From NCBI GenBank assembly GCA_028824685.1, contig JAPPCZ010000060.1:1-64000 (forward strand): 64,000 bases of DNA, in the 5' to 3' direction. This document shows positions 53,293 to 62,940 of this stretch, one piece after another. Every line of letters begins with the position of its first letter. Positions within the stretch are counted from its first letter, which is position 1. The notes below the pieces were generated by a model that saw nothing but the letters and a program-made list of their open reading frames with translations, searched no databases and was not told where the DNA came from. The DNA is from Candidatus Poribacteria bacterium. Lineage in GTDB: Bacteria > Poribacteria > WGA-4E > WGA-3G. Made by a program: the position numbers and the translations under genes.

Positions 53293-54666
53293 TTAAACTC
53301 TCCGAGTAGCAAACATATCTTCTACATCCGGTATTGCATCAGGCATACTGAAAACAATCACGCGATCAGCCGGTTGAATGACACTTTCGCCACTCGGGAT
53401 AATGAGTTTTTCGCGTCGGAGAATCGCGCCAATAAAAGCGTTATCTGGGAATTTGGTCTTTAACGAACTGAGTTCTTTATGAGCAATTTTTGCGTTTATA
53501 CCAGCGACAATCTCAATCACTTCAGCGTCAATTTCATGAAGCGAAGCAACAGAGATAATATTACCACGGCGGATAAGACGTAGTAGATTGCTGACAACGG
53601 TCAAATGCCTGCTGACTGCTCCATCTAAACGGTGGATTCGAGTCAGCAACGGAAGATAGCGCGGCTGTTGAATTAAAGCGAGTGCGCGTTGTGCGCCGTG
53701 TTCCTTAGCGGTCATACATGCCATAATATCGTTTTCATCATCGCCAGTTACCGAAACAAATCCGTTAACTTCCTCAATGCCAGCTTCTTCTAACAATTGG
53801 AATTGGAGATAATCTCCATGGAGGACAGTTGTGCGTTTTAAAGATTGTGACGCGAGTTCTGCCAAGTTTTCATTTGCTTCAATAAGCTTTACATTGGTCC
53901 CATTTCCCTCCAGGACACGGGCGAGTTCAATGCCGATAGTGCTTGCCCCTACTATGATGACTCGTTCAAGATGTGAGTTGAAAAATATCCCGAAAAGCCT
54001 GAACAACTGTTCAATAGCAAATGCACTACCGATGACGAAGACATCATCACCCTGTTTGAGAATATCTCGTCCTTTCGGAATGATAACATTTTCTTGTCCG
54101 CGCCTTTTAATTGCTGCGAATCGTATATTTGATAAAACACCGTTCCTATCCAATTCTGCGAGAGATTTTCCTATGAAAGGGTTTGTCTGTCTAATTCGAA
54201 ACGCAGCAAGTTGGATTCTCCCATCTTCAAATTCAACGATTTCTCGAGCTTCAGGCGTTTTTAAGAGACGGGTAAATTCCTCAACACACAAACGTTCCGG
54301 ATTTACAAGAAGGTCAATACCGAAGTCTTGTGGTGTGAGACCGCTCTCCTCAGAAAAGTAGTCGGGATTTGAAACGCGTGCGATTTTGGTTTCAACCTTA
54401 TAACGATCAGCAATTTGACACGCGAGCATATTAATCTCATCACTGTTTGTGACAGCAATGATGAGTTCAGCATCACTAATACCCGCGTCTTTAAGCAGCA
54501 CAGGCGAAGCACCTGATCCGCGAAGGGTTTGCAAGTCTAACTGTTCATTGACACGTTGGCAAGCCGCTTCGGATTCATCGATTAAAACGACATCGTTATT
54601 GTCTACTGTTAACAATTTGGCAGTATGAAACCCGACTTCACCTGCGCCTATGATGATTGCTTTCAT
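53293..54666 (-). CDS. trkA: Trk system potassium uptake protein TrkA
   Basis: 457 residues, two RCK (TrkA-N/TrkA-C) units. Both Rossmann NAD-binding motifs are seen: IIIGAGEVGFHTAKLL at the start and VIIVGASTIGIELARVLE near residue 235. Each is followed by LVNPERLC- or VSVTGDDENDIMA-type segments. TrkA gates TrkH by nucleotide binding on the cytoplasmic side. It lies 64 bases downstream of gcvP. Confidence 0.93.
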   Translation of the reverse strand: MKAIIIGAGEVGFHTAKLLTVDNNDVVLIDESEAACQRVNEQLDLQTLRGSGASPVLLKDAGISDAELIIAVTNSDEINMLACQIADRYKVETKIARVSNPDYFSEESGLTPQDFGIDLLVNPERLCVEEFTRLLKTPEAREIVEFEDGRIQLAAFRIRQTNPFIGKSLAELDRNGVLSNIRFAAIKRRGQENVIIPKGRDILKQGDDVFVIGSAFAIEQLFRLFGIFFNSHLERVIIVGASTIGIELARVLEGNGTNVKLIEANENLAELASQSLKRTTVLHGDYLQFQLLEEAGIEEVNGFVSVTGDDENDIMACMTAKEHGAQRALALIQQPRYLPLLTRIHRLDGAVSRHLTVVSNLLRLIRRGNIISVASLHEIDAEVIEIVAGINAKIAHKELSSLKTKFPDNAFIGAILRREKLIIPSGESVIQPADRVIVFSMPDAIPDVEDMFATRRV

Positions 54667-54730
54667 TGTTATTTGTTTTATTGTCGGTTATCGTAAAAAA
54701 CTCCTGTGAATGAATACAGATAACCGCCTA

Positions 54731-57604
54731 TTAGTATTCTGTTAATGGAGGACAAGAACATACAAGATTTCTGTCTCCGTGAACTTCGTTAATGCGTGCG
54801 ACTGGAGGCCAAAATTTAGTTTGGCGTACCCAGGGCTTCGGGAAGGCAGCTTTTTCACGTGAATAGGAATGATTCCAGTCAGTTTGTGTAACCGTTTGGA
54901 CAGTATGTGGTGCGTTTTTTAACACGTTGTCGTCCGATGATGCCACACCATTTTCAATTTCAGCTATCTCTTCACGAATAGAGATAAGTGCGGAACAGAA
55001 GCGATCAAGTTCTGCTATGGATTCGCTTTCAGTCGGTTCAATCATCATCGTGCCGAGAACGGGCCAGGATACCGTTGGTGCGTGAAAACCGTAATCCATC
55101 AGGCGTTTGGCGATATCCGTCACTTCTATACCAGCAGTTTTCTTAAAATCGCGCAAATCAATAATACATTCATGTGCAACCAACCCATTTTTACCTGTAT
55201 AAAGGACAGGATAGTAGGATTCCAGCTGTTTTGCAATATAATTTGCATTAAGGATAGCAGTTTCTGTTGCTGACTTAAGTCCTTTTGCTCCCATCATAGC
55301 AACATAAGCCCAAGAGATAGGCAGAATACCCGGACTTCCCCATGGTGCTGCGGATACAGGACCAATCCCGTCCGAACCTCCAACTGTAACAATCGGATGG
55401 TTAGGCAGGAAATCGGTTAGGTGTGCTTTCACACCAATCGGCCCCATTCCTGGACCGCCGCCACCGTGTGGTATACAAAAAGTTTTATGTAAATTGAGAT
55501 GACAAACATCCGCACCGAGATCCGCTGGATAACTTAGTCCGACAAGTGCATTGAGATTAGCACCATCCATATAAACTTGTCCGCCATGTGTATGAATAAT
55601 ATCGCATATCTCCCGAATCTTTTCTTCAAATACACCGTGCGTTGAAGGGTAAGTTACCATCGATGCGGCGAGTGTTTCCTGATGAGTTTCAGCCTTCTCC
55701 CGTAGGTCGCCAAGGTCAATGTTACCTTCAGTGTCACATGCAACAACTACAACTTTCATACCTGCCATAACAGCACTGGCAGGGTTCGTGCCGTGTGCAG
55801 ATGTTGGAATTAAACAGACGTCTCGGTGTTCTTCGTTTCGGCTTTGATGGTATTTTCGGATAACTAACAGTCCCGCATATTCACCTTGCGAACCGGCATT
55901 CGGTTGCAGTGAAATTGCGCTATAACCCGTTATCTCTGCTAACCATTTTTCCAACTGTTCAAATAGGACATGATAACCTTGCGCTTGTTCGCTTGGCACG
56001 AAAGGATGTATCCCGCCAAATTCTTGCCATGTGACAGGCACCATTTCTGCTGTCGCATTGAGTTTCATCGTGCAAGATCCTAACGGTATCATGGCGTTAA
56101 CAAGGGACAAATCTTTGGCTTGCAGTCTGTGGATATATCTGAGCATCTCCGTTTCGGAGTGATAACTATTGAAAACGGGATGTGTAAGACATGCGGATTT
56201 TCGCTTCAATTCTGTGGGAATTTCAATAGATTTAACATCTCGTTTGTCTATAGTGTTTTTTGCAAAGAGTTGGACAAGGTCTTCAACATCAGCATGTGTA
56301 GTTGTTTCGTCTAATGAGATACCGATGTGGGTTGCATCAATAGCGCGAAGGTTTATCTGTCTTGCACGCGCAGACGTGAACAATTTTTCAATCTGCCCTG
56401 GATCAATTTCAACACAGATTGTATCAAAACAGGGTGCATATCCTGTATTATAGCCGAGGTGTTCAAGTTCAGTGCGTAGGTTGCAGGTCCGCGAATGGAC
56501 GCATTCAGCAATTTGTTTGAGTCCTTTCGGTCCGTGATAGACAGCATACATCCCTGCCATCACAGCAAGGAGTACCTGTGCCGTGCATATATTGCTTGTT
56601 GCTTTTTCACGGCGGATGTGTTGTTCGCGCGTTTGGAGTGCAAGTCGAATAGCAGGTTTGTCATCTGCATCGTGAGAAACGCCAGCAATCCGACCAGGGA
56701 TGCTGCGTTTAAGTTCTTCATGTGTAGAGAGAAAAGCAGCATGAGGACCACCATATCCAAGTGGAACACCGAACCGTTGTGAGTTGCCGATGGCAATGTC
56801 TGCACCAAATTCGCCGGGAGGTTTCAAAAGCATGAGTGCTAATAGGTCTGTAGCAGCAACAAATAATCCACCAGCGGCATGCACCTTTTCAGCAAAGTGA
56901 TGGTAATCGTAAATAGCACCATCTGTAGCGGGGTACTGTACGATGGCACCTAAGATCGGCGTGTCAAAATTGACATCACGATGGTCACCGATTTGCAATT
57001 CAATGCCGAGAGGTTCAGCGCGTGTTCGTAGAACAGCGATTGTTTGTGGATGACAGGTTTCTGACACAAAAAAGATACGACTGATCTCCTGTGGCACATT
57101 TGCAAAACACATTGTCATTGCTTCAGCAGCAGCTGTAGCCTCATCAAGAAGGGATGCATTTGCAATAGGGAGGCCTGTCAAATCTATAACCATTGTTTGG
57201 AAGTTTAGCAGTGCCTCCAAACGACCTTGTGAAATTTCGGCTTGATAGGGAGTGTATTGGGTATACCAACCGGGGTTTTCAAGGATATTTCTTTGAATGA
57301 CAGGTGGTACAAAGCAGTTATAGTATCCCATGCCGATATAGGAACGGTAGACCTGATTTTGAGAGGAAAGTTCTTTTAATGCATCGAGTGCCTCATATTC
57401 TGAAAGACCTCCTGAGCCTTTGATTTTCCCACAAATATCTAAACTGAGTGGTGATGATAGACGGATATCTGCTGGCACAACGTCTCCAATGAAATCTCCC
57501 ATTGAAGTGTAACCGAGCGTTTCCAGCATCTGTTCAATGTCTTCAGGGCGAGGACCAATGTGTCGATCTGCGAAGGTTGAGGTTTGGTTTTCTTTATCAA
57601 GCAT
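54731..57604 (-). CDS. gcvP: glycine dehydrogenase (decarboxylating), P protein
   Basis: 957 residues from the ATG at 57604, which overlaps the gcvH stop by 8 bases and has GAGGCGGAG upstream; the frame runs 19 codons further into gcvH. This is the long single-chain P protein. The N-half has [15 protein letters not shown] and the [11 protein letters not shown] segment; the PLP lysine is in [23 protein letters not shown], near two-thirds of the length. It decarboxylates glycine and passes the aminomethyl group to GcvH lipoate. Confidence 0.95.
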   Translation of the reverse strand: MLDKENQTSTFADRHIGPRPEDIEQMLETLGYTSMGDFIGDVVPADIRLSSPLSLDICGKIKGSGGLSEYEALDALKELSSQNQVYRSYIGMGYYNCFVPPVIQRNILENPGWYTQYTPYQAEISQGRLEALLNFQTMVIDLTGLPIANASLLDEATAAAEAMTMCFANVPQEISRIFFVSETCHPQTIAVLRTRAEPLGIELQIGDHRDVNFDTPILGAIVQYPATDGAIYDYHHFAEKVHAAGGLFVAATDLLALMLLKPPGEFGADIAIGNSQRFGVPLGYGGPHAAFLSTHEELKRSIPGRIAGVSHDADDKPAIRLALQTREQHIRREKATSNICTAQVLLAVMAGMYAVYHGPKGLKQIAECVHSRTCNLRTELEHLGYNTGYAPCFDTICVEIDPGQIEKLFTSARARQINLRAIDATHIGISLDETTTHADVEDLVQLFAKNTIDKRDVKSIEIPTELKRKSACLTHPVFNSYHSETEMLRYIHRLQAKDLSLVNAMIPLGSCTMKLNATAEMVPVTWQEFGGIHPFVPSEQAQGYHVLFEQLEKWLAEITGYSAISLQPNAGSQGEYAGLLVIRKYHQSRNEEHRDVCLIPTSAHGTNPASAVMAGMKVVVVACDTEGNIDLGDLREKAETHQETLAASMVTYPSTHGVFEEKIREICDIIHTHGGQVYMDGANLNALVGLSYPADLGADVCHLNLHKTFCIPHGGGGPGMGPIGVKAHLTDFLPNHPIVTVGGSDGIGPVSAAPWGSPGILPISWAYVAMMGAKGLKSATETAILNANYIAKQLESYYPVLYTGKNGLVAHECIIDLRDFKKTAGIEVTDIAKRLMDYGFHAPTVSWPVLGTMMIEPTESESIAELDRFCSALISIREEIAEIENGVASSDDNVLKNAPHTVQTVTQTDWNHSYSREKAAFPKPWVRQTKFWPPVARINEVHGDRNLVCSCPPLTEY

Positions 57605-57983
57605 GCTCCGCCTCAATATGTGCTTGATAACTGTCGGCATCAAGAAGTGCGTCAAGTTCACTGGGATCGGTCATCTTGATTTTGAGAAACCATCCGTCAT
57701 CATAAGGTGATTCATTGACCTGTTCGGGAGCATCAAGGAGTGTTTCGTTTACCTCAATCACTTCTCCACTGACAGGTGCGTAGAGATCAAATGCGGCTTT
57801 GACAGACTCAATCACCCCGAATTCTGTTTTATGTGTTAATTGGGTGCCTACTTCCGGTAATTCAACGTAGACAATATCTTGAATTTCGGATTGGGCATAG
57901 TCTGTGATGCCAATAGTGGCGATGTCGTTTTCTGGTTTTACCCATTCATGGCTTTCATTATATTTTAAATTATCTGGAATCAT
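57597..57983 (-). CDS. gcvH: glycine cleavage system H protein
   Basis: 128 residues, the lipoyl carrier of the glycine cleavage system. The beta-barrel includes [36 protein letters not shown], and the lipoylated lysine lies in [25 protein letters not shown]. Overlaps gcvP. The upstream neighbour is a protease-TPR gene 23 bases away, so the gcv transcript includes non-gcv genes. Confidence 0.95.
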   Translation of the reverse strand: MIPDNLKYNESHEWVKPENDIATIGITDYAQSEIQDIVYVELPEVGTQLTHKTEFGVIESVKAAFDLYAPVSGEVIEVNETLLDAPEQVNESPYDDGWFLKIKMTDPSELDALLDADSYQAHIEAEHA

Positions 57984-58006
57984 CTAATTTTCCTTCACGT
58001 GTTTTT

Positions 58007-59914
58007 TTATTCAATATTTGGGTTTAACTCTTTTGCCTTCTCAAAGTCAGCTTTCGATGCGTCATGCTGCCCAAGTGCTTCCTTTGCAAGCCCGCGATTG
58101 TGGTATGCCTTAGCGAATTTCGGATTAAGTTCAATTACCTTATCGTAATCAGCAATCGCGCCATCATAGTCCTTGAGAGCAACCTTTGTGAGTCCACGAT
58201 CATTGTAGGCGTGGGCGTATTCAGGTTTTAGTTTTATAGCCTGATTATAGTCTTCAATTGCCGCAGCATAGTCACCGAGTTTGTACTGGACATTTCCGCG
58301 CCCCTTATAAGCGAAGTAAGCTTCAAAAGCGTCGCCAGAACTAACCTTTATAGCATGATTATAATCATCTATTGCGCTGGTATAGTCACCCATGTCAGCT
58401 TTTGTCCGCCCACGATTCCCATAAGCGTAAGGGTCGTCGGGTTTTAGTTTGATGGCTTGTGTAAAATCTTCTATGGCACCCGCATGATCACCAAGTTTAA
58501 TCTTTGCAAACCCTCGACTGTTTTTTATGTAGTAAGTTTCATCAGGGTCATCAGGGTTAATTTTTATAGCTTGATTATAGTCTTCGATTGCGCCAGCATA
58601 GTCACCAAGTTTGCGCTTTGCATCCCCACGTTTTACGTAAGCATGGTGATAGTCAGGTTTTAGTTTTATGACTTGTGTATAGTCATCCATTGCGTCGTAA
58701 TAATCACCAAGTATCTCCTTTACGGCTGCTCGACTAATGAAGGCATCAATATCTCCAGGCATTAGTCTGATTACCTGCGTAAAATCTTCGATAGCACCGG
58801 CATGATCACCGACATCTTTCTTCGTCGAACCGCGATTGTCGTATGCTTTAGCATTATCAGGTTTTAGTTTTATTGCGTGTGAAAAATCTTCTATTGCCCC
58901 CGCAGGATCGCCAAAGGTTTCTTTGAGAAGACCGAGTTCATTATAAGTATTGGTATTAGGTTTGAGTTGGACAGCATGTGAATAGTCATCTATTTTCCCT
59001 GCGTTATCACCAAGACGACCCTTTGCGTCTCCACGTTTTATGTAGGTTTCTGCATCATTAGGATTAATTTTAATAGACTGATTACAATCATCAAGAGCAC
59101 CAGTATTGTCGCCAAAGTCTAATTTCGCTTTTGCCCTAAACTTATAGATTTCTGCATCATCAGGTTTTAGTTCAATTGCTTGATTGAAATCTTTTATCGC
59201 CTCTTCAACGTTCCTATCATGATATTTTTTTTTGCCTTGGTTGTAATAGGCATAAGCACGGATAATTTTTCCCTTCCGCCATTGCGTGAAAGACTCGGTT
59301 GTAGTTGCTCCAGCGAGCAATGTCTTGATTGTGCTTACAGGACTATTGCCAGGGTCATGACCATAGTGGATTCCAATGACTTCTCCTTTACTGTTTAGTA
59401 AGGGGCTTCCGCTGTTTCCCGGGTACGCTTCGATTGTTGTTGCGATCCCTCCATCGCTCTGCCGGATACCAGTTACAACTCCCGCCGTGCCTTTATATTC
59501 TCCATAAGGGTAACCCACGATAAAAACAGACTCACCGATCTGCAACATGTCGCTGTTTCCCATAGGCAATGGTGTGCCTTCACCCGCAACTGTGAGGATG
59601 GCGATGTCGCTTTTGATATCAAAGGCAGTGATTCCTTTTATGCGCCAAGTTGTTTTCTTGTTCCAACTTTTGGCAAAAACAAACCCGCGTTTAAATAGAA
59701 CAGCAACGTGAAAATTCGTTGCGATCTTGTCCTTTGTTATGAAGAACCCGCTACCCCGTCCACCGACGCGTACTATAGAAGTTTTTCCTTTTTCGGACAT
59801 TAAGTCAATTTCCGTCGACACATCAGATTTTTCGGAGACTTCTTGCGCGTATGAGAGTGAGAAGAATAGTCCCATAATTAAGAAACATAATGAAAATTTT
59901 GTGTATTGTCTCAT
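58007..59914 (-). CDS. exported trypsin-like serine protease with TPR repeats (paralog 1)
   Basis: 635 residues: signal peptide (ending LSYAQ), a trypsin-like domain with His69 (NFHVAV), Asp103 (KSDIAILTV) and Ser168 (GNSGSP), then about 12 TPR units of 34 residues such as GAIEDFTQAIKLKPDDPYAYGNRG. There is no PDZ domain, unlike DegP. The GAIEDYNQAIKLKP-type repeats suggest a substrate- or partner-binding solenoid in the periplasm. GAGG lies eight bases upstream of the ATG. Confidence 0.85.
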   Translation of the reverse strand: MRQYTKFSLCFLIMGLFFSLSYAQEVSEKSDVSTEIDLMSEKGKTSIVRVGGRGSGFFITKDKIATNFHVAVLFKRGFVFAKSWNKKTTWRIKGITAFDIKSDIAILTVAGEGTPLPMGNSDMLQIGESVFIVGYPYGEYKGTAGVVTGIRQSDGGIATTIEAYPGNSGSPLLNSKGEVIGIHYGHDPGNSPVSTIKTLLAGATTTESFTQWRKGKIIRAYAYYNQGKKKYHDRNVEEAIKDFNQAIELKPDDAEIYKFRAKAKLDFGDNTGALDDCNQSIKINPNDAETYIKRGDAKGRLGDNAGKIDDYSHAVQLKPNTNTYNELGLLKETFGDPAGAIEDFSHAIKLKPDNAKAYDNRGSTKKDVGDHAGAIEDFTQVIRLMPGDIDAFISRAAVKEILGDYYDAMDDYTQVIKLKPDYHHAYVKRGDAKRKLGDYAGAIEDYNQAIKINPDDPDETYYIKNSRGFAKIKLGDHAGAIEDFTQAIKLKPDDPYAYGNRGRTKADMGDYTSAIDDYNHAIKVSSGDAFEAYFAYKGRGNVQYKLGDYAAAIEDYNQAIKLKPEYAHAYNDRGLTKVALKDYDGAIADYDKVIELNPKFAKAYHNRGLAKEALGQHDASKADFEKAKELNPNIE

Positions 59915-59936
59915 TTTATTACCTCAACAGGTTACG

Positions 59937-59953
59937 GCACACGGAGTGTGCCT
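59937..59953. repeat. GGCACAC palindrome between protease paralogs
   Basis: GGCACAC-GGA-GTGTGCC followed by TACTACTTTTA, 22 bases upstream of the paralog-1 start. The same palindrome, split by a 373-bp insertion, lies at the same distance upstream of paralog 2 (62529-62537 and 62912-62918). A diverged version is at 7243-7260. Confidence 0.65.
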
Positions 59954-59960
59954 ACTACTT

Positions 59961-62507
59961 TTATTTTCCAATCTCAGGGTCTAACTCTTTTGCCCTCTCA
60001 AAGTCAGCTTTCGCTGCTTCATGTTGACCGAGTGCTTCTTTTGCAAGTCCGCGATTGTGGTATACCTTAGCGAATTTCGGATTAAGTTCAATTGCCTTAT
60101 CGTAATCAGCAATCGCACCATCATAGTCCTTAAGAGCAACCTTTGTTAGTCCACGAGCATTGTAGATATAAGCTTGTTCAGGTTTTAGTTTGATAGCCTG
60201 ATTATAATCTTCAACTGCCGCAGCATAGTCACCGAATTTGTGCTGGACATCACCACGGCCTTTATATGCTAAGGAAGTTTGAAAAGGGTTATCAAAACTA
60301 ACTTTTATTGCTTGATTGTAATCATCTATTGCACCGGCATAGTCGTCCATGTCAGCTTTTATCCGCCCACGATTCCCATAAGCGTAAGGGTCGTCGGGTT
60401 TTAGTTTTATGGCTTGTGTAAAATCCTCTATCGCACCCGCATGATTTCCAACTTTAATCTTTGCAAACCCACGACTGTTTATTATGTAGTAAGTAAAATC
60501 GGGTTTTAGTTTTATAGCCTGATTATAGTCTTCTATCGCACCCGCATAGTCACCAAGTTTTTGCTTTGTATCTCCGCGTTTCATGTAAGCATAAGCATTA
60601 GGTTTTAGTTTTATAGCCTGATTATAGTCTTCTATCGCACCCGCATGATCACCAAGTTGATCCTTTGCATGCCCGCGATCGTTGTAAGCAAAAGAATCGT
60701 CAGGTTTTAATTTAATGGCTTGATTATAGTCTTCGATTGCACCAGCATAGTCACCAAGAATTTCTCTTACAGATGCTCGATTATTGTATATATAAGCATC
60801 ACCAGGTTTTAGTTTGATGGCGTGTGTAAAATCCTCTACCGCCCCCGCATGATCATCAAGTTTACGCTTTGCATGCCCGCGCTGGTTATATGTATTAGCG
60901 TCGTCAGGTTTTAGTTTGATCGCTTGCGTATAGTCCTCTACTGCTCCGATATGGTCGTCAAGTGCCTCCTTTGCATTAGCACGATTTTTATATCCGTAAG
61001 CATCATTAGGTTTTAGTATGATTGCGCGTGTAAAATCTTCTATCGCACCTGCATGATCATCAAGATCGCGCTTTGCCCAACCGCGATTGTTGTATCCGTA
61101 AGCATCATTAGGTTTTAGTATGATTGCGCGTGTAAAATCTTCTATCGCACCTGTCCGATCACCAATATGTTTTTTCACCCAACCGCGCTCGTTGTATGCA
61201 TTAACATCATTAGGTTTGAGTTGGATGGCCTGATTATAGTCTTCTATCGCACCCGCGTGATCGCCAACGGATTTTTTCATGCGCGCGAGTTCTTTATACC
61301 TATTGGCATCGTCAGGTTTGAGTTGGACAGCATCAGATTTGAGTTGAACAGCTTGTGAGTAGTCAGCTATTTTCCCCGCCTTATCTCCAAGTTTGTCCTT
61401 TGCGTCTCCACGTTTTGTGTAGGCGTCAGCATCATCGGGGTTTAGTTTGATTGCTTGCGTCCAATCTTCTATCGCACCCGCGTGATCGCCAACAGATTCT
61501 TTCATGCGCGCGAGTTCTTTATACCTACTGGCATCATCAGGTTTGAGTTGGATCGCATCAGATTTGAGTTGAACAGCCTGTGAATAGTCATCTGTTTTTC
61601 CTGCCTTATCCCCAAGTTTTCCCTTTGCATCCCCACGTTTTTTGTAACTATCAGCATCATTAGGATTAATTTTTATAGCTTGATTATAGTCATCAACTGC
61701 ACTCTTATGATCGCCAGAGTCGGCTTTCGCTTGCGCCCTAAGTTTGTAAGTTTCAGCATTGTCGGGGTTCAATTCTATTGATTGGTTGAAATCATCTATT
61801 GCACCTTTAGGGTTTCCATCATAATATTTCGCTTTGCCTTGTTCGGTGTAGAAATGTGCTTGGATACGCTTTTGCTTCCGCCACTGCGTGAAAGACTCGG
61901 TTGTAGTTGCTCCAGCAAGCAACGTCTTGATTGTGTTTATAGGACTATTGCCAGGGTCATGGCCATAGTGGATTCCGATGACTTCTCCTTTACTGTTTAG
62001 CAAGGGGCTTCCGCTGTTTCCCGGGTACGCTTCGATTGTTGTCTGGATCCCTCCATCATTCTGCCGGATACCAGTTACAACTCCTGCTGTACCTTTGTAT
62101 TCTCCATAAGGGTAACCCACGATAAACACAGACTCACCGATCTGCAACATGTCGCTGTTTCCCAAAGGCAATGGTGTGCCTTCACCCGCAACTGTGAGGA
62201 TGGCAATGTCGCTTTTGATATCAAAGGCGTTGACACCTTTTATGCGCCAAATTGTTTTCTTGTCCCAACTTTTGGCAAAAACAAACCCGCGTTTAAATAG
62301 AACAGCAACGTGAAAATTTGTTGCGATCTTGTCTTTTGTTATGAAGAACCCGCTACCTCTTCCACCGATACGGACTATAGAAGCTTTTCCTTTTTCGGAT
62401 ATTAAGTCAGTTTCTGTCTGCTTTTCGACAGTTTCCTGTGCATAAGAAAGTGAGAGGAATAGTGTTAGAACCAGGAAACATAATAAAAATTTTGTACTAT
62501 ATCTCAT
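59961..62507 (-). CDS. exported trypsin-like serine protease with TPR repeats (paralog 2)
   Basis: 848 residues from the ATG at 62507, chosen because GGAGGG precedes it and the signal peptide (MRYSTKFLLCFLVLTLF, ending LSYAQ) starts there; the frame opens 52 codons earlier. The protease domain repeats paralog 1 almost exactly (GGRGSGFFITKDKIATNFHVAV; GNSGSP), with the TPR region extended to about 18 units. Two irregular units contain AVQLKSDAIQLKP. It shares the palindrome upstream of its start with paralog 1. Likely periplasmic, function unknown. Confidence 0.85.
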   Translation of the reverse strand: MRYSTKFLLCFLVLTLFLSLSYAQETVEKQTETDLISEKGKASIVRIGGRGSGFFITKDKIATNFHVAVLFKRGFVFAKSWDKKTIWRIKGVNAFDIKSDIAILTVAGEGTPLPLGNSDMLQIGESVFIVGYPYGEYKGTAGVVTGIRQNDGGIQTTIEAYPGNSGSPLLNSKGEVIGIHYGHDPGNSPINTIKTLLAGATTTESFTQWRKQKRIQAHFYTEQGKAKYYDGNPKGAIDDFNQSIELNPDNAETYKLRAQAKADSGDHKSAVDDYNQAIKINPNDADSYKKRGDAKGKLGDKAGKTDDYSQAVQLKSDAIQLKPDDASRYKELARMKESVGDHAGAIEDWTQAIKLNPDDADAYTKRGDAKDKLGDKAGKIADYSQAVQLKSDAVQLKPDDANRYKELARMKKSVGDHAGAIEDYNQAIQLKPNDVNAYNERGWVKKHIGDRTGAIEDFTRAIILKPNDAYGYNNRGWAKRDLDDHAGAIEDFTRAIILKPNDAYGYKNRANAKEALDDHIGAVEDYTQAIKLKPDDANTYNQRGHAKRKLDDHAGAVEDFTHAIKLKPGDAYIYNNRASVREILGDYAGAIEDYNQAIKLKPDDSFAYNDRGHAKDQLGDHAGAIEDYNQAIKLKPNAYAYMKRGDTKQKLGDYAGAIEDYNQAIKLKPDFTYYIINSRGFAKIKVGNHAGAIEDFTQAIKLKPDDPYAYGNRGRIKADMDDYAGAIDDYNQAIKVSFDNPFQTSLAYKGRGDVQHKFGDYAAAVEDYNQAIKLKPEQAYIYNARGLTKVALKDYDGAIADYDKAIELNPKFAKVYHNRGLAKEALGQHEAAKADFERAKELDPEIGK

Positions 62508-62537
62508 TTTATTCCCTCCAAGGTTTACGGCACACGG

Positions 62538-62910
62538 ATGAAGATAAAAAAATAAATTAGGTAATTCATAGAGATACCCAGTGCGGTTAGGAAACCTCAC
62601 CATAGGCATCAATTTAAGGGATAAATCCATTGTGGCACTGTCTTCAGTCCCGACAAATGCCAAAAGCGCATTTGGCGTTGATTTGGTAGGGACGATATGT
62701 TTATAGAAATGTGATACCCTATCTTTCTTGAGTTCCGTAGGAACGACATATTTATTGTTGATGTGCTTCGGAATATATCGTCCCTACGGGACTAAGGGGA
62801 TGAGGTCGTCTGCGCTACTATAAACATATCGTTCCTACGGAACTGAAGAACCCTTAAAATGTTCCGAATATGCATAATGAAAAATTACCCAATAATAAAT
62901 TAATCTTCAT
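62538..62910. mobile_element. 373-bp non-coding element with terminal inverted repeats
   Basis: Ends ATGAAGATAAAAAAATAAAT (62538-62557, continuing into GGTAATTCAT) and the complement of ATGAAGATTAATTTATTATT (62910 leftwards, continuing into GGGTAATTTTTCAT) are about 32-base imperfect inverted repeats. The element splits a GGCACAC palindrome that is intact upstream of the paralogous gene. It contains no convincing gene and holds further repeats. Together with the palindrome halves it fills the 433-base gap between gcvT and paralog 2. Confidence 0.6.
62687..62837. repeat. nested GTTCCGTAGGAACG-type repeats inside the 373-bp element
   Basis: Four copies of a GG(G/A)ACGA(T/C)AT(G/A)TTTAT-type word occur: 62687-62706 (plus orientation), 62731-62755, 62773-62793 (opposite) and 62818-62844 (opposite). 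The outermost pair is inverted, TAGGGACGATATGTTTATAG against its complement with one mismatch. TCCGTAGGA-like palindromic cores are part of the three right-hand copies. Confidence 0.55.
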
Positions 62911-62940
62911 GAGTGTGCCTACTACTTTAAGCGTTCATTT

